A DNA stretch of 64,000 bases from Campanula takesimana (GCA_026119855.1 JAOWBW010000758.1:310001-374000); one strand, 5' to 3'; positions 32,954 to 44,912 are shown, counted from the first letter of the stretch. The notes: generated from the letters alone by a model not told the origin. Numbers and translations: made by a program.

Positions 32954-33191
32954 TTATCTACATTTTATGCAAACATATAAATATGTATTAGTAACAATTT
33001 TCATAAAGAGATTCAATTAACGTATTTCATAAATACTCCCACTAAATTATATAACCTTCAAATATATCCAATATATAATATAATTTAAATGGGCTAAGAT
33101 CCATATTTCACTTGACTTTGAGTCGGCTAGAGCACGACAGCTCAAAACAAGTTATTTAGGTAGGTAACTTTTACCAATCATATCATATATG

Positions 33192-34568
33192 TGTTGGATA
33201 TTATGCCCTAGACCCTTGAGAAAGGCCTATGCGTTATATCATAGCTTCGTTGTTATAGAGATAACAAACCCGATTATTATATCTTTTGCATGTTTATTAT
33301 AATGATCATTGTCCCTAGCACTTATGAAGGGCTAGTATGAGTTTAATGGATAATAATATGATGATTATAGTGCATAGGATGCGGATTAAACTTATGGGTA
33401 CATGTTGGAGAACAAGTACTGGATAGACCCGTTATGAGATTTATGTCATGGTCAAATGTCATAATTGAATTTCATAATAGTTATATCATTTATCCTTAGA
33501 CCTGAGATTATCATGGTCTTCCATATGATGAACATTATGTTTGACGTACTCAAACGCTACCCCTAACCGGGAAGTTATAAAGGCTACGATTGGCATAATC
33601 GAATTCTTGTAGGGAAGAATGATAAGTCAATATGGGATTTGTCCCTCTCTCAAAAGAGATATCTGCTTGGCCACTCGATGAGTGAGATTGATAAAAGTGT
33701 ACGGCCATACCCAAATGAATTGAAGTGTTCAATGTTATTTGCTCATATCAATCTACTCGAGATCGAGAAAGCATTGGACAACATAAGTTGACGTGGACCA
33801 TGACTTATGTCCAATATGATATCGTGTGACAAAGGGATTGTGATATGTTCTATAATGTTACTTTGGGCTTTCAAAGTTATACTAATTGGGTAGTCATAAT
33901 GGCTTGCTAGAGTCCGCTTATGACTTACGGGTTCTGACTCGTTCGGACTTGTTGCCAACATAGTATAATCCTATTGGGTCACACACAATAGAACAGGTTG
34001 GAAAAAGACAGACTTTTTGGGAAAATTAACTGGCCACCGTACGGATCCTTGCTAGGAGTACGGCTCTTAATGAGCCGTACGGCTGGGGTCCCGTAACAGT
34101 ACAATTTGTTTGGTTTTCTTCTGCGAAAAGGAATCCCGATCTCAAACGGAATTAGGTCAAACCTTTATATATGATATGCAGCCGGGTTTGACAGCCTCTA
34201 ATGGTGATTTTGGAAATAATAAACCTTTGTTTTAGAAACAATAAATTATAGAGAGGTATGATTATTTATTGTGAGATTCATGATCGTCAAAATACAATAA
34301 TCAATGAAGCAAGATAATTCCGACGAAGAAATCGTTTTTTCATCAAGCCTTGGGTCTAGAAATCCAGATCAAGAAGGTGTTCTTGATATCCGTTCGACGT
34401 GTGGATACCGATGGAGGGTGTTTTCTTTAGCACCTTAAAGTCCGTGTTCATTCAAGGGTTAGTTTCTTTCATCTTGTATTTAATTTAATCAACATGCACG
34501 GATCCGAGCTCTTGGGTGTTTGATTTTATCTGTTTATTCCACTGCGCATGATCCATCAAAACCCAACA
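33192..34568 (+). repeat. Copia-C 5' LTR (1377 bp)
   Basis: Starts TGTTGGATATTATGCCC and ends CAAAACCCAACA, next to PBS GTGGTATCAGAGCACC. The TATA box TTTATATAT is at 34164-34172, with three GTAC-centred dyads just upstream. Confidence 0.9.
34037..34083 (+). promoter_or_regulatory. Triplet of CCGTACGG dyads in Copia-C 5' LTR
   Basis: GTAC centres at 34040.5, 34059.5 and 34078.5, so the period is exactly 19 bp. The third is a perfect GCCGTACGGC (34074-34083); the first is CCGTACGG; the second, GAGTACGGCTC, is imperfect. The array ends 80 bp before the TATA box. Confidence 0.8.
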
Positions 34569-34977
34569 GTGGTATCAGAGCACCGTTCGTTGTTGATTAT
34601 TTTAGTACATCATGTTTAAATTATTTAATTCGATTATATGAATTTTGCATGATGAAAAAAATGAATGTGTGATTTGAATTTTATATGCGATATGAAATTT
34701 ATGAGTATGGTTGTATGGGGATTATGTGATTATTATATTGATTTGATCCATATGAATAATTACATGTTTGGGATTATCAATAAATAATTAGATTATGTGT
34801 ATTGATTATTTAGATCTAATTTGTATATGTTATAAATTGTTTATTCATGATATTGATTAGATCTAGTTAAATTCGTATCTGTAAATTCGTGTTGGTTTAA
34901 TCTAATTAATGCATAAACACGATAATGGAATTGATCGAATTTCTAAAATTCTGGAAATCTGGGGAAACTGATGAACA

Positions 34978-35028
34978 CCACCGTACGGTGGCATGGGTGG
35001 CGTACGCCTCCATGCCAGCCGTACGGCT
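34978..35028 (+). promoter_or_regulatory. Triplet of perfect CGTACG palindromes in Copia-C leader
   Basis: Palindromes CCACCGTACGGTGG (34978-34991), GGCGTACGCC (34999-35008) and AGCCGTACGGCT (35017-35028) have centres exactly 19 bp apart. They lie about 410 bp after the PBS and before the gag remnant, where retroviral RNAs keep dimer and packaging signals. Confidence 0.8.
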
Positions 35029-36235
35029 GATCTTGTTTTCTCTGGACAGTTTGTTTTGATTTCTGGATTTTCTGATTGTTCTGTAAATTGTTTACAGAAT
35101 TCGAATCAGGAACTGAATCTGGTTTTAGACGGCTGGTTTTCGAAAACGTGTTTCTTGAAACAGATTTAATCCGAAAAATTGCAGAAATCAGAGTTCTGAA
35201 GAGTTCAGAATTGCTGTAGTCTATGACATTGATGAGACAATGAATGATCTTGGAACAAGTTATTTTTCTATACGGAATTGTGGATGCCTTTTGGCTTAGT
35301 ATCGGCCGTATACAAAGGTTACTTGGTTTCTTGATCTTAGTACGGGATTGTAGATGTCTTTTGGCTTAGTTTCGACCGTACGTTTTGTGCTCTCAATCTA
35401 TAGATGTTCTGCAGAAACAAAGTTTCAGAATTTAACCCTAGCTATGAGCAAAGTCCAAATTGTTTGCAAGAGAAAGAAACTAAATATGGATTAATTCATT
35501 GCATGGACCAATGGCAGGCTTACGTCTTGTTTCTGAGAATGCGAATGAAATATCCAATCTATAAATTGTTTACAGATAATTTAGATTCCGTCCCCATAAA
35601 GTTGCTTCATAATTAAATCACAAGATTTTGCTTCAGTTAATTAATTTGATTAGTTAACATACATTATGCAAAGACTATATTATATTATGTTTGACATAAT
35701 TAAATATGTGATGCATATCTCTATGCAAAGAACCTTCTTCAAAATTTAAGTCATGTGTCAATCCATTATTAAAACACTTGTGAGTACACCGGGTATTTTT
35801 ATATGGGCTCTGCCAAAGCGAGGTGCATTAATTCTATCAGTGTATGATCAAGATGAGGAATGAGAGTTTCCTATACGTTTAACGTGGTTTGACTTAATTA
35901 GGCTATCAAAAGACAAAGTTTTGGGCCTAAGGCACAAGATAAGATTAAAACATGTTTGACATAAGATGTCTAACAAATCTCATAAAGGATCTAAGAGTCA
36001 TATATGATATGATTGACAATGAGTTGTCTACCTAATTAATTTAATTTTGAGCAGTATCGCCAAAGCGGACTTGAATTGAATTAAAGTTGGATCTTAGCCC
36101 ACTTAAATTATATTATACAATTGTTGTATTTGAAGGTGTATAATTTAGTGGGAGTATTTTTGAAATACATTAAATATTTCTGAATGATAATGGTATGAAA
36201 TATATGTGTATATTTATTTGCATATTTTGTAGAAT

Positions 36236-39200
36236 ATCTTAAACTATAGTCATGTATAATTACTGCGATTGACCCCACTTAAAAGAATGAAATTAACCTC
36301 CTTGACCTAGTCATGAGCTTAAGAATTGTTCTAAAGCAAGAATGGAAGTTATGAATTCTTAATAAATCCTATTCCTAAGAAACCAAATGCCTTAAGGATG
36401 GACAAAGACATTGATTAGAAACATGTGGATGATTCTATAGATGTCAATTGTTTTAAGACTTGCTACCATATTTTTTGGAACCTTAGAAGTATCTAAAACA
36501 TATGGATGCTTATTTGATAAGCAATCACGTAGGAAGCGTTCCCACAAGCAAGAAGGGCAAGAAGAGTTTGAGATTGATTAGAGTCTAACATTCATTTGAT
36601 GAATGAAAGGCATGTTAATAAGTTCTCATGTTTTAAACATGGAGAGACATATTAATTACCTTATTGGCTTCATAATCAAGTTAGTTTGGAACTAACAACA
36701 GATTTGATATTAATTCATGAGCGTCATTTGATGTTTAAAATGCTAAGTCTTAATATCAAATGGAAACATTCTCAAACTCTAAAGGTTAATAAGGACAAGG
36801 ATTTAAGATAAAGGCAAGACAAGAGTTGTCAAGCCTAAAAGGAAATATTTGTGGCAAAACCTAAAATTCAAAGAATGTAATTTCTACCTTGGCAATAGGA
36901 TTGATCGTTGGAGAAATTACAATTTGAATTAAAAGATCGAAAGGAAGGGTAGTTGGACTACCACTTCAAGTATTTATGTTAAAATTCTACTTAAAAGGGT
37001 AAAGATTAACTTATGTGCTGATAATGATGCAATGGTTGCAACATTTATCATAGGAACTTGCGAAGTGTCTTTACCTAGTGGGTACATAATTGTTTTGAAC
37101 AATGTCGTGATGTTCCTACTTTAAGAAGAAATATTATTTTGGTTTCTTCATTAGAAGATTATGGATATTTGTTATTTCGAATAAGAAAGTGTTCCATTAA
37201 ATATGATTTGCCTTATTGTATTGCTAATCATATAATGGGACTTAATATCCTTATCTTGTAAGAACAAAATAATGAATATAACGTAAATAATGGAAATCTG
37301 AATATAAGGATGTAATCGTTACATTCTTAAAAAGCATTAATGTCTATATCAAATGATAAGAAACACATATCTAAAATTTCATGAGACGGAATGATTTCGA
37401 ATCTTGTGATATATGTGAATCTTGGAAATTGATTAAGACACCTTTTACAAATAGTAGTGAAAAGGAAGTACTTTTGAATTGATACATGTTGATGTATGTA
37501 GTTCGTTAAAGTAACAATGCTAAAGAGGATTTTGATAACTCATGGCAAAAGTATTAATATACTCTGATCTGATCAAAGTAATATTTGAGCCATAGACTTG
37601 ATGAGAATTCCGCAGAAAGTCTGCAGAATAAGAAAAACGGAATCTGAAAACAACATCCGTACGGCTGCAATTTAGGCGTATGCCTAGTAATGAGCCGTAC
37701 GGCTCTAGTTTACAGAGGTTTACAGATTGTCTGTAAAATACAGTTTTCGCCTCATGATAAGTCAAACTGATCTTTAATTATCCTTCTGGATTATGTGCTG
37801 GAAACAGCTGCGCTTACACTAAATTGAGATTCGTCTAAGGAGGTTCGTTATACCATATAAGATATGGAATGAAAGAAAACTTGGTTTGTCTTTCATAAAG
37901 ATTTGTGATGTGATACTTTTGATAAAAGTGTTGTCTTAGACAAAATCACACCTAAACCTAATAAATGTATTTTCATGGGATATCTTAAAGATATTAATTT
38001 TACACCCTTTAGAGTACAAATCGTTTGTTGCTCTAAATAGCACTTTCTAGATAAATCGTTTATCTCTAAAGAACTAGTGGGAGTAAAATGTATCTCGAAG
38101 AGTTCGAGACCCAGAAAATGACATGGAACTATCTATAACAAGAAATTTTGATTACTCATAATAGAAAGTAATTGGGAAGATATCATTGTGAATGATTGAC
38201 CTATTACCTATCAAGATTCAAAGTCCGCTCCGGATTTAGATCAATGACTTGGAGTCATAAAGTCTAAAAGTGCAATCCATGTATCATAATCAAGTTTCGA
38301 ACTTGACTGTTCTACCCTAAGGCTTAAAAAAAACCATAGGATAGAAAATGAGTTTTCTTGGAGAAAACGGACATGGATCGCAAGGTGCATATTAATAAAG
38401 CACGACTAAATGAGTAAAGTTAATTCATAATGTTGATTATGATGAAACTTTATCACCCGTAGTCATGCTTAATGTTATTAGAATTCTAATTGTCATGATT
38501 TCATATGTCAAAACTATATTCCTTAACAGGAATTTACATTAGGATGTGTTTGATACAACCTAAAAGTTTTGATTGATCCATAAAATTCTAATAAAATATG
38601 AAAGTCGCAGAAATTCATGAGATGGATTGAAGCAAACTACTTGGAGTGAAATCTCATTTTGATGTAGTTTTCAAAGAGTTTGAATCCATCAAAGATGAGA
38701 CTTGTGATTACAATAAATTTAGTGGGAGCGTAATATTATTCCTAGTCATATATATGTGGTTGACATATAATTCATTCTGAAAGAGTTTCTAAATGAAATA
38801 CTTGGATAAAGCCACCTATATCATTGGAATTTAAATTTATGGAGATAAATCTAAAACGTTGTTTGGTTAAAGTCAAAGTACTAGTAAAGACAAGGTAGTG
38901 AAAAGTTTACTATGCAAGACTCTTGGAGAGGTTACTTGCGAAAGTCTAATGTCATTGATCTTTGCAAGATTAAGTCTTACTGGAAGACTAATGAGCAAGA
39001 GTACATGATTAGGATTCCATATGCTTCGGCAATTGGATCTATCATGTAAGCCATGTAAATGTACTAAGACCGGATGTCTCATATACTTGGAGTATGGTGA
39101 GATAATACCAATCAGATCCTAGTGAAAGTCACTAGTTAAGAAACACTCTTATGTTCTCTAAAAGGAACTAAAGGATGCGTTCTTGATCTTTGATGGAATG

Positions 39201-39660
39201 AAAGATGATCTTGTAACAGTTACATAGATGCATTCTTACAAACCAACAAAAATAAATATTGTAGTATAAATACATGTTTACGTCTAATAATGGTGTTAGA
39301 AGAGTTCTAAATGGACCATTACTACTCTACAAAAGGGTTGAGTGTCTAGTGTCATGAGATGCAACTAAAAAATGTTAAGATTAAGATTCTAATTAGTAAA
39401 CTAGAAATCATTTCTAGTGTCACTAATTTAATGTACCTTCATTGTGTCAATAATCATTATTACACAAGTCAAGGGACTAATATCTTATCTAAACATATAC
39501 TCAGACGTTTCTATTTTACTCGAGAAATCATCAAAGATGGGAGATGTCAAAATATGCAAAATACCTTATGATAATAACAAGGATAATCATCCTACATAAG
39601 CTCGTTTGCAATTATGATGGAGATCATAACTAAGCTCAATGGGTATTGGATACACTTTGA
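36236..39660 (+). pseudogene. Copia-C gag-pol remnant, multiply broken
   Basis: Short phrases align in order with Copia-B. The gag-like stretch near 36310 contains AAGAATTGTTCTAAAGCAAG. The pol-like stretch near 39015 would read IPYASAIGSIM but is followed at once by TAA, TAA and TAA triplets and a frame change. A repeated dyad cluster sits at 37656-37704. No frame exceeds about 80 codons. This is an inactive fossil of a Copia polyprotein. Confidence 0.75.
37656..37704 (+). promoter_or_regulatory. Third 19-bp-period dyad triplet, inside Copia-C interior
   Basis: CCGTACGG, GGCGTATGCC and the perfect 14-mer GAGCCGTACGGCTC are centred at 37659.5, 37678.5 and 37697.5, again exactly 19 bp apart. 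Shared text TAATGAGCCGTACGGCT with the LTR triplet suggests it was copied as a unit. Confidence 0.75.
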
Positions 39661-39684
39661 TTGGGCCTAGTGCAAGTGGGAGAT

Positions 39685-41051
39685 TGTTGGATATTATGCC
39701 CTAGGCCCTTGACAAAGGCCTATGCGTTAGAGATAACAAACCCGATTATTATATCTTTTGCATGTTTATTATAATGATCATTGTCCCTAGCACTTATGAA
39801 GGGCTAGCATGAGTTTAATGGATTATCATATGATGATTATAGTGCATAGGATGCGGATTAAACTTGTGGGTACATGTTGGAGAACAAGTACTGGATAGAC
39901 CCGTTATGAGATTTATGTCATGGTCAAATATCATAATTGAATCTCATAATAGTTATATCATTTATCCTTAGACCTGAGATTATAATGGTCTTCCATATGA
40001 TGAACATTATGTTTGACGTACTCAAACGCTACCCCTAACCGGGAAGTTATAAAGGCTACGATTGACATAATTGAATTCTTGTAGGGAAGAATGATAAGTC
40101 AGAATGGGATTTGTCCCTCTCTCAAAAGAGATATCTGCTTGGCCACTCGATGAGTGAGATTGATAAAAGTGTATGGCCGTACCCAAATGAATTGAAGTGT
40201 TCAATGTTATTTGCTCATATCAATCTACTCGAGATCGAGAAAGCATTGGACAACATAAGTTGACGTGGACCATGACTTATGTCCAATATGATATCGTGTG
40301 ACATAGGGATTGTGATATGTTCTATAATGTTACTTTGGGCTTTCAAAGTTATACTAATTGGGTAGTCATAATGGCTTGCTAGAGTCCGCTTATGACTTAC
40401 GGGTTCTGACTCGTTCGGACTCGTTGCCAACATAGTATAATCCTATTGGGTCACACACAATAGAACAGATTGGAAAAAGAGAGATTTTCTGGGAAAATTA
40501 ACTGGCCACCGTACGGATCCTTGCTAGGAGTACGTCTCTTAATGAGCCGTACGGCTGGGGTCCCGTAACAGTACAGTTTGTTTGGTTTTCTTCTGGAAAA
40601 AGGAATCCCGATCTCAAACGGAATTAGGTCAAACCCTTATATATGATATGCAGCCGGGTTTGACAGCCTCTAATGGTGATTTTGGAAATAATAAACCTTT
40701 ATTTTAGAAACAATAAATTATAGAGAGGTATGATTATTTATTGTGAGATTCATGATCGTCAAAATACAATAATCAATGAAGCAAGATAATTCCGACGAAG
40801 AAATCGTTTCTTCATCAAGCCTTGGGTCTAGCAATCCAGATCAAGAAGGTGTTCTTGATATCCATTCGACGTGTGGATACCAATGGAGAGTGTTTCCTTT
40901 AGCACCTTAAATTCCGTGTTCATGGATGCGATCTTCAAGGGTTAGTTTCTTTCATCTTGTATTTAATTTAATCAACATGCACATATCCGAGCTCTTGGGT
41001 GTTTGATTTTATCTGTTTATTCCACTGCGCATGATGCATCAAAACCCAACA
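39685..41051 (+). repeat. Copia-C 3' LTR (1367 bp)
   Basis: Follows the polypurine tract GCAAGTGGGAGAT. The dyad triplet is at 40509-40555 (centres 40512.5, 40531.5, 40550.5) and the TATA box starts at 40637, 81 bp further on. A 22-bp gap near 39729 relative to the 5' LTR accounts for most of the length difference. Confidence 0.9.
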
Positions 41052-41056
41052 ATATG

Positions 41057-42308
41057 ACTCTTAGATCCTTTTATGAGACTCTTTAGACGTCATATGTTAA
41101 AAGCATGTTTTAGTCTTATCTTGTGCCTTAGGTCCAAATCTGTCTTAATAACCCAATTAAATCAAACCATTTTAAACGTATAGGAATCACTGTTTCCTTA
41201 TCTTGCTTTTACAAAATAGAATTAACGCACCTCGCTAGGACGTAGCCTACATTAAGACCATTTTAGTAATCACAAGTGTTTTAATCATGGGTTGGAACAT
41301 GACTTAAATTTTAACATGAAGGTTCATCACATATAGCATACAACACATTTATGAGCACATAAGATAAACATGTCGAGCATCAAGTTTAGTCACTAAATTA
41401 ATCTCCATTAATTTAAGCATAATATTTATGTGTCATTAGTTTCTCTATAATTATGAGGATGAGAGACTCTTTAAATTTTGGTTATCATCTCTAAATCAAG
41501 ACAATAAGAAGTGTGGCCGAACTAAGCCATAGGCAACCACAATTCCGCACTAATTCAAGAAACCAAGAAAGTAGTCCATGTGGTCGAAACTAAGCAGTAG
41601 ATGGTCTCGATGAACGTAGGCCAATTGCATTCACAATTCCACATGGATCTCCAATCTTGAATCAAGAACTTTGTTTCTCAATTTTAGCAATTATGAACTC
41701 TTTATAATTCTAACTTCGTTTTATCTTTGAAACTTTAATTGCGAGTTTGGGAAACACAGTCTCGAGAACGTAGGCTAGCCATCCAAACCTTGATCCAATC
41801 TCAGAATTCACAAGACTAAAACAAATAGGAATTTCAAACCACAAGATCCACCCCAAAACCCTAGCCCTCCGCCAGCACCAGAACCGAGGGTCCGGCCGGG
41901 TCACAGTTTAGGTCCGGTCGGACCTTTTGCGTAAAATCAAAAAATTTAAAATTCAAATTTTGTCTCAAAATTATTTTTCCCTGGTTCAATTAGGATTTGG
42001 TGTTCTTGGTGATCCAATCACCATGATCATCAAAACCTTGAATAAACCTTTTATTCATGAATCTTTAGATTATCAAAACTTTGATCCAATCAAAAATTGA
42101 TAATCCAAACAATTTTAAATCCACCATAATTTTTATTGCTATTGAGTAGTGCGACTAATGTTACAAAAACAATAAATCACATAAAACGTATAGATCACAT
42201 AAAGCATAATGTATCTAAATTCAAATAGCATGCTAACACATATAATCCAATTATATTATCAACTTGATATTATTAAAATAATCATGATGAACGGGACTCT
42301 GATACCAC
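41057..42308 (-). other. Copia-B 5' leader (main part) with PBS
   Basis: Non-coding leader between the 5' LTR and gag, interrupted at its gag end by Copia-C. The PBS (minus TGGTATCAGAGT) is at 42296-42307. A dyad pair, GGTCCGGCCGGGTC (41889-41902) and GGTCCGGTCGGACC (41911-41924), has centres 22 bp apart and lies about 385 bp from the PBS. The leader resembles that of Copia-D. Confidence 0.75.
41889..41924 (-). promoter_or_regulatory. GC dyad pair in Copia-B leader
   Basis: Two 14-bp dyads with cores CGGCCG and CGGTCG, centres 22 bp apart. The arms (GGTCC/GGACC) differ from those in the Copia-B LTR (GGCAC/GTGCC) but equal those in the Copia-A LTR. Confidence 0.75.
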
Positions 42309-43826
42309 TATTGGGTTTTGAGCAAACATGCGCAGCGGAATAAAACCCAAAAGCCTAGATCCGATCAGGATGATTAAATTAATACGGAGTTGAATTTAGA
42401 ATACTAACCGTGATGGAGCTTTAAAATTTTTTGGATCTTGAAAACTTCGTTCTTCAAGAATTGATCTTCTCCAAGCTTTCTTCAAGTCTTGATCGCAGGA
42501 ACACGAACTAGAAGATGATTAGGCAATCACCCTCTATGGATATCCATACGTGAACGAATATTAAGAACTCTTTCTTAATCTTGACTGCTAGATCCAAAAG
42601 GGGATATGAATTTGTGAATTATTGATCTTGATTCTCAATCTTGATCAATAAAATTGTTTCTCCAAACAACTTGATTCATTCATGTCAATGGCTGGTGAAA
42701 ATATATTTATATAGGTCTAAGTCCTTAACCCTTAAGGATGTTGGAAACCTAAATCCCATCACTTAATTATGCTGCAAGATTTCTGGCCAAACAGCACTGC
42801 CACGGTCGTTCCCTATAACCGGCACGGTCGTGCCAATCCGTGCGAGCCTGCCTTCCCGGCTGATCAATATTGGCACGGTCGTGCTTTGTATTTACAGCCA
42901 TGCCGATTGGCACGGTCGTGCCATATGAGCCGTCAGTCACTTGCCTTGGTCGATTAATGGCACGGTCGTGCCAGACTAAAATCTACCATTTTGCCCTTTT
43001 AACAATCCGTTCTCTTGAGTGTGACCCCATAAGATTATATCAAGTTGGCAATGAGCCCAAACACATTTTGTCTCATAAATCATGAGCGGACCCTAGCAGG
43101 CCATCATGATTATCCAAATGATATAACATGTCAAAGTCCGTGAATCCTTTATAGAACATAACACAATCCTTTTATCCTATGATGTCATTGAACGTAAGCC
43201 ATGGTCAATGGTCAACTTACAATGTTCAAATACTTTCTAGATCCCGAATAGTTTGATAATTTAAATGATAATCTCATCAATTCATTTTGAGCATGGCCAT
43301 GCATTTCATCACAACTATTCATTGAGGGGCCCAAGCCTGACATCTCTCATATTGAGGGACAAATCCTATCTTGACTTATTACACTTCCCTACATAGCTTC
43401 GATCATGCCAATCATATCCTTTATAATTACTTGGTTAAGAGTAACATTTGAATATGTCAAACATGATCTCCATTATGTGGAAGATCACAATAATCTCAAG
43501 TCTAAAGATTCCGATGATGTAACTATTAGAGGTTTAATTATGACATTATGACCATGACACAAACCTCATCTTTGGGTCATGTCAAGTATATGTTCACTAA
43601 CATATACCCATAAGTTTAACTTGTAACCAATACACATAATCATCATATGATTATCTAATTATACTTATAGTAGTTCTTCATAAGTATTAGGGACGGGGAT
43701 TATTATAACAAAACATGTAACAACAAATAATAATCCAAAACATCTCTTTATATAAATGGAAAAAGTGATAACTAACATTTTCAAACAACGTGTCAAATTA
43801 CATGCCTAGGGAATACACAAGGAACA
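42309..43826 (-). repeat. Copia-B 5' LTR (1518 bp)
   Basis: Plus-strand start TATTGGGTTTTGAGC (one change from TGTTGGG) and end AGGGAATACACAAGGAACA. The TATA box is at 42704-42713. Dyads remain at 42799, 42821, 42872, 42909 and 42959, with a decayed one near 42891. It has two fewer dyad units than the 3' LTR. Confidence 0.83.
42799..42972 (-). promoter_or_regulatory. Contracted dyad array in Copia-B 5' LTR
   Basis: Centres at 42805.5, 42827.5, 42878.5, 42915.5 and 42965.5. Pair spacing of 22 and gaps of 51 and 50 bp are kept where units survive. The 85-bp distance to the TATA box equals that in the other LTR. Each missing piece corresponds to one dyad-to-dyad unit. Confidence 0.75.
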
Positions 43827-44303
43827 TTTTCTTTCGCCCTTCAGAATCACATCTGAACCTTTGTAGACATCCAGAACTCCACCTTCACCTTTAAAATTGT
43901 ATCTCTTCTTGTCCAACCGACTAAGCGATATCAGATTCTTTGCTACTTGTGGAACATGTCTTACCTTGTTCAATGTGAGAAATTTATCACCAGAAGTTCT
44001 CACCTTTACGGAGTCCATGCCAACTACCTCGCAGACAGATCCATTAGCCATATAAATACGGTCTCCATCCTTCTGCTTGTATGTTGTAAACTGCTCCTTG
44101 CACGAACACATGTGATAAGACGCACCCGAATCTAAAACCCATGCAACTTCCTTGCACGCTTCATCTTCAGTCACTAGGGCATAATCACCATCCTCATTCA
44201 GATTGTCACTGCTCGCCATCGCTGCAGCCGACTCAGAATTCTTCAGATGCGGAGTCAGATGACAACTCTGAAATCTAACCATATTTATTGCCTCGGGCAA
44301 CAC
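43827..44303 (-). pseudogene. Copia-A protease fragment
   Basis: Encodes SDNLNEDGDYALVTEDEA, then the Copia aspartic protease motif WVLDSGASYHMC and VPQVAKNLISLSRLDKKRYN, ending at KGERK where Copia-B begins. The last few residues before the stop are Copia-B sequence. Gag and the zinc knuckle are missing upstream; the start codon at 44303 lies in leader-like sequence. It is related to Tnt1/Tork-type polyproteins. Confidence 0.8.
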
Positions 44304-44912
44304 AGATTTTGTATCTACTTTTAGATCACTAGAATAGACTACACCAGATGTTAGATCTCCAGATTATACCAGATACCTAAATTTTGATCACAAAACCCTA
44401 GCTTCAGATCTCCGACTTCAGATGCAGATATCAGACACCGAAACGTTCCAAATGCATTCTTGGATCACCAACGAACACTAGACAAACTTTCGGATTCAGA
44501 TCTACCAGATTTTCTATTTCTAGCACAGATGAGCAATCACTGACTGCTCTCAGATTTATTGATTCTCGATCCTTTACAATGAAGAGTTTCAGAATAACCA
44601 AGAAAATTCCAAACTCAAATATGTCAGAGGCAACAGAATACAATACCAGATGTGTCCAACCCTAGACACCAAGATTTTTGCACGGACCCTGCACACGTGC
44701 ACTGCACAAACTGCACGCGGACTGCACGTGCAATGCACCTTTTCTGCACGCGATCTGCACGTTTTCTGCGCATCCAATGCACAATCTTCTACCATAAAAT
44801 AAATCTGTTCTTCCCGTCAGACTTGTCAATCTTCTGGTCCATCCCGGAATCTATCTCTTCTTCTGCAGCGGAATGCCTTGATCTTTCTCAACTAACAAGG
44901 CTTTGGTGCTAC
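44304..44912 (-). other. Copia-A leader-like region with TGCACG repeats
   Basis: Non-coding. Between 44679 and 44784 the hexamer TGCACG or its variants occurs many times, including GCACACGTGC and GCACGTGC palindromes. This may be the leader dyad cluster of this family, though spacing is irregular. No clear tRNA-Met PBS adjoins the LTR. Confidence 0.45.

Larger units (their letters stand above)
33192..41051 (+). mobile_element. Copia-C: decayed interior between fresh LTRs
   Basis: LTRs 33192-34568 and 39685-41051, PBS 34569-34582, polypurine tract 39670-39684, and a perfect duplication ATATG (33187-33191, 41052-41056). It lies in the Copia-B leader, in the opposite orientation. The LTRs are similar (about 9 substitutions and one 22-bp gap in the first 330 bp). 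The 5.1 kb interior, though still alignable to Copia-B and -D by short phrases, has no long open frame. It must have moved using proteins from another element. Confidence 0.88.
18029..43826 (-). mobile_element. Copia-B: degenerate Ty1/Copia element hosting Gypsy, MITE and Copia-C
   Basis: Minus strand. The 5' LTR is 42309-43826, PBS 42296-42307, leader 41052-42308 plus 32954-33191, gag-protease-integrase 30104-32953, RT-RNase H 19560-20969, polypurine tract 19546-19560 and 3' LTR 18029-19545. Later insertions are the Gypsy element (20975-30098), a Stowaway MITE (30565-30846) and Copia-C (33192-41051). Flanking 5-mers do not match (TGCAA at left, TTTTC at right), so this copy is not a simple single insertion. 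Coding is broken in several places. Confidence 0.83.

Noticed and set aside
33550..33961. Open frames repeated at 40022-40433
   Set aside because: They lie inside the two Copia-C LTRs and have no coding signature.
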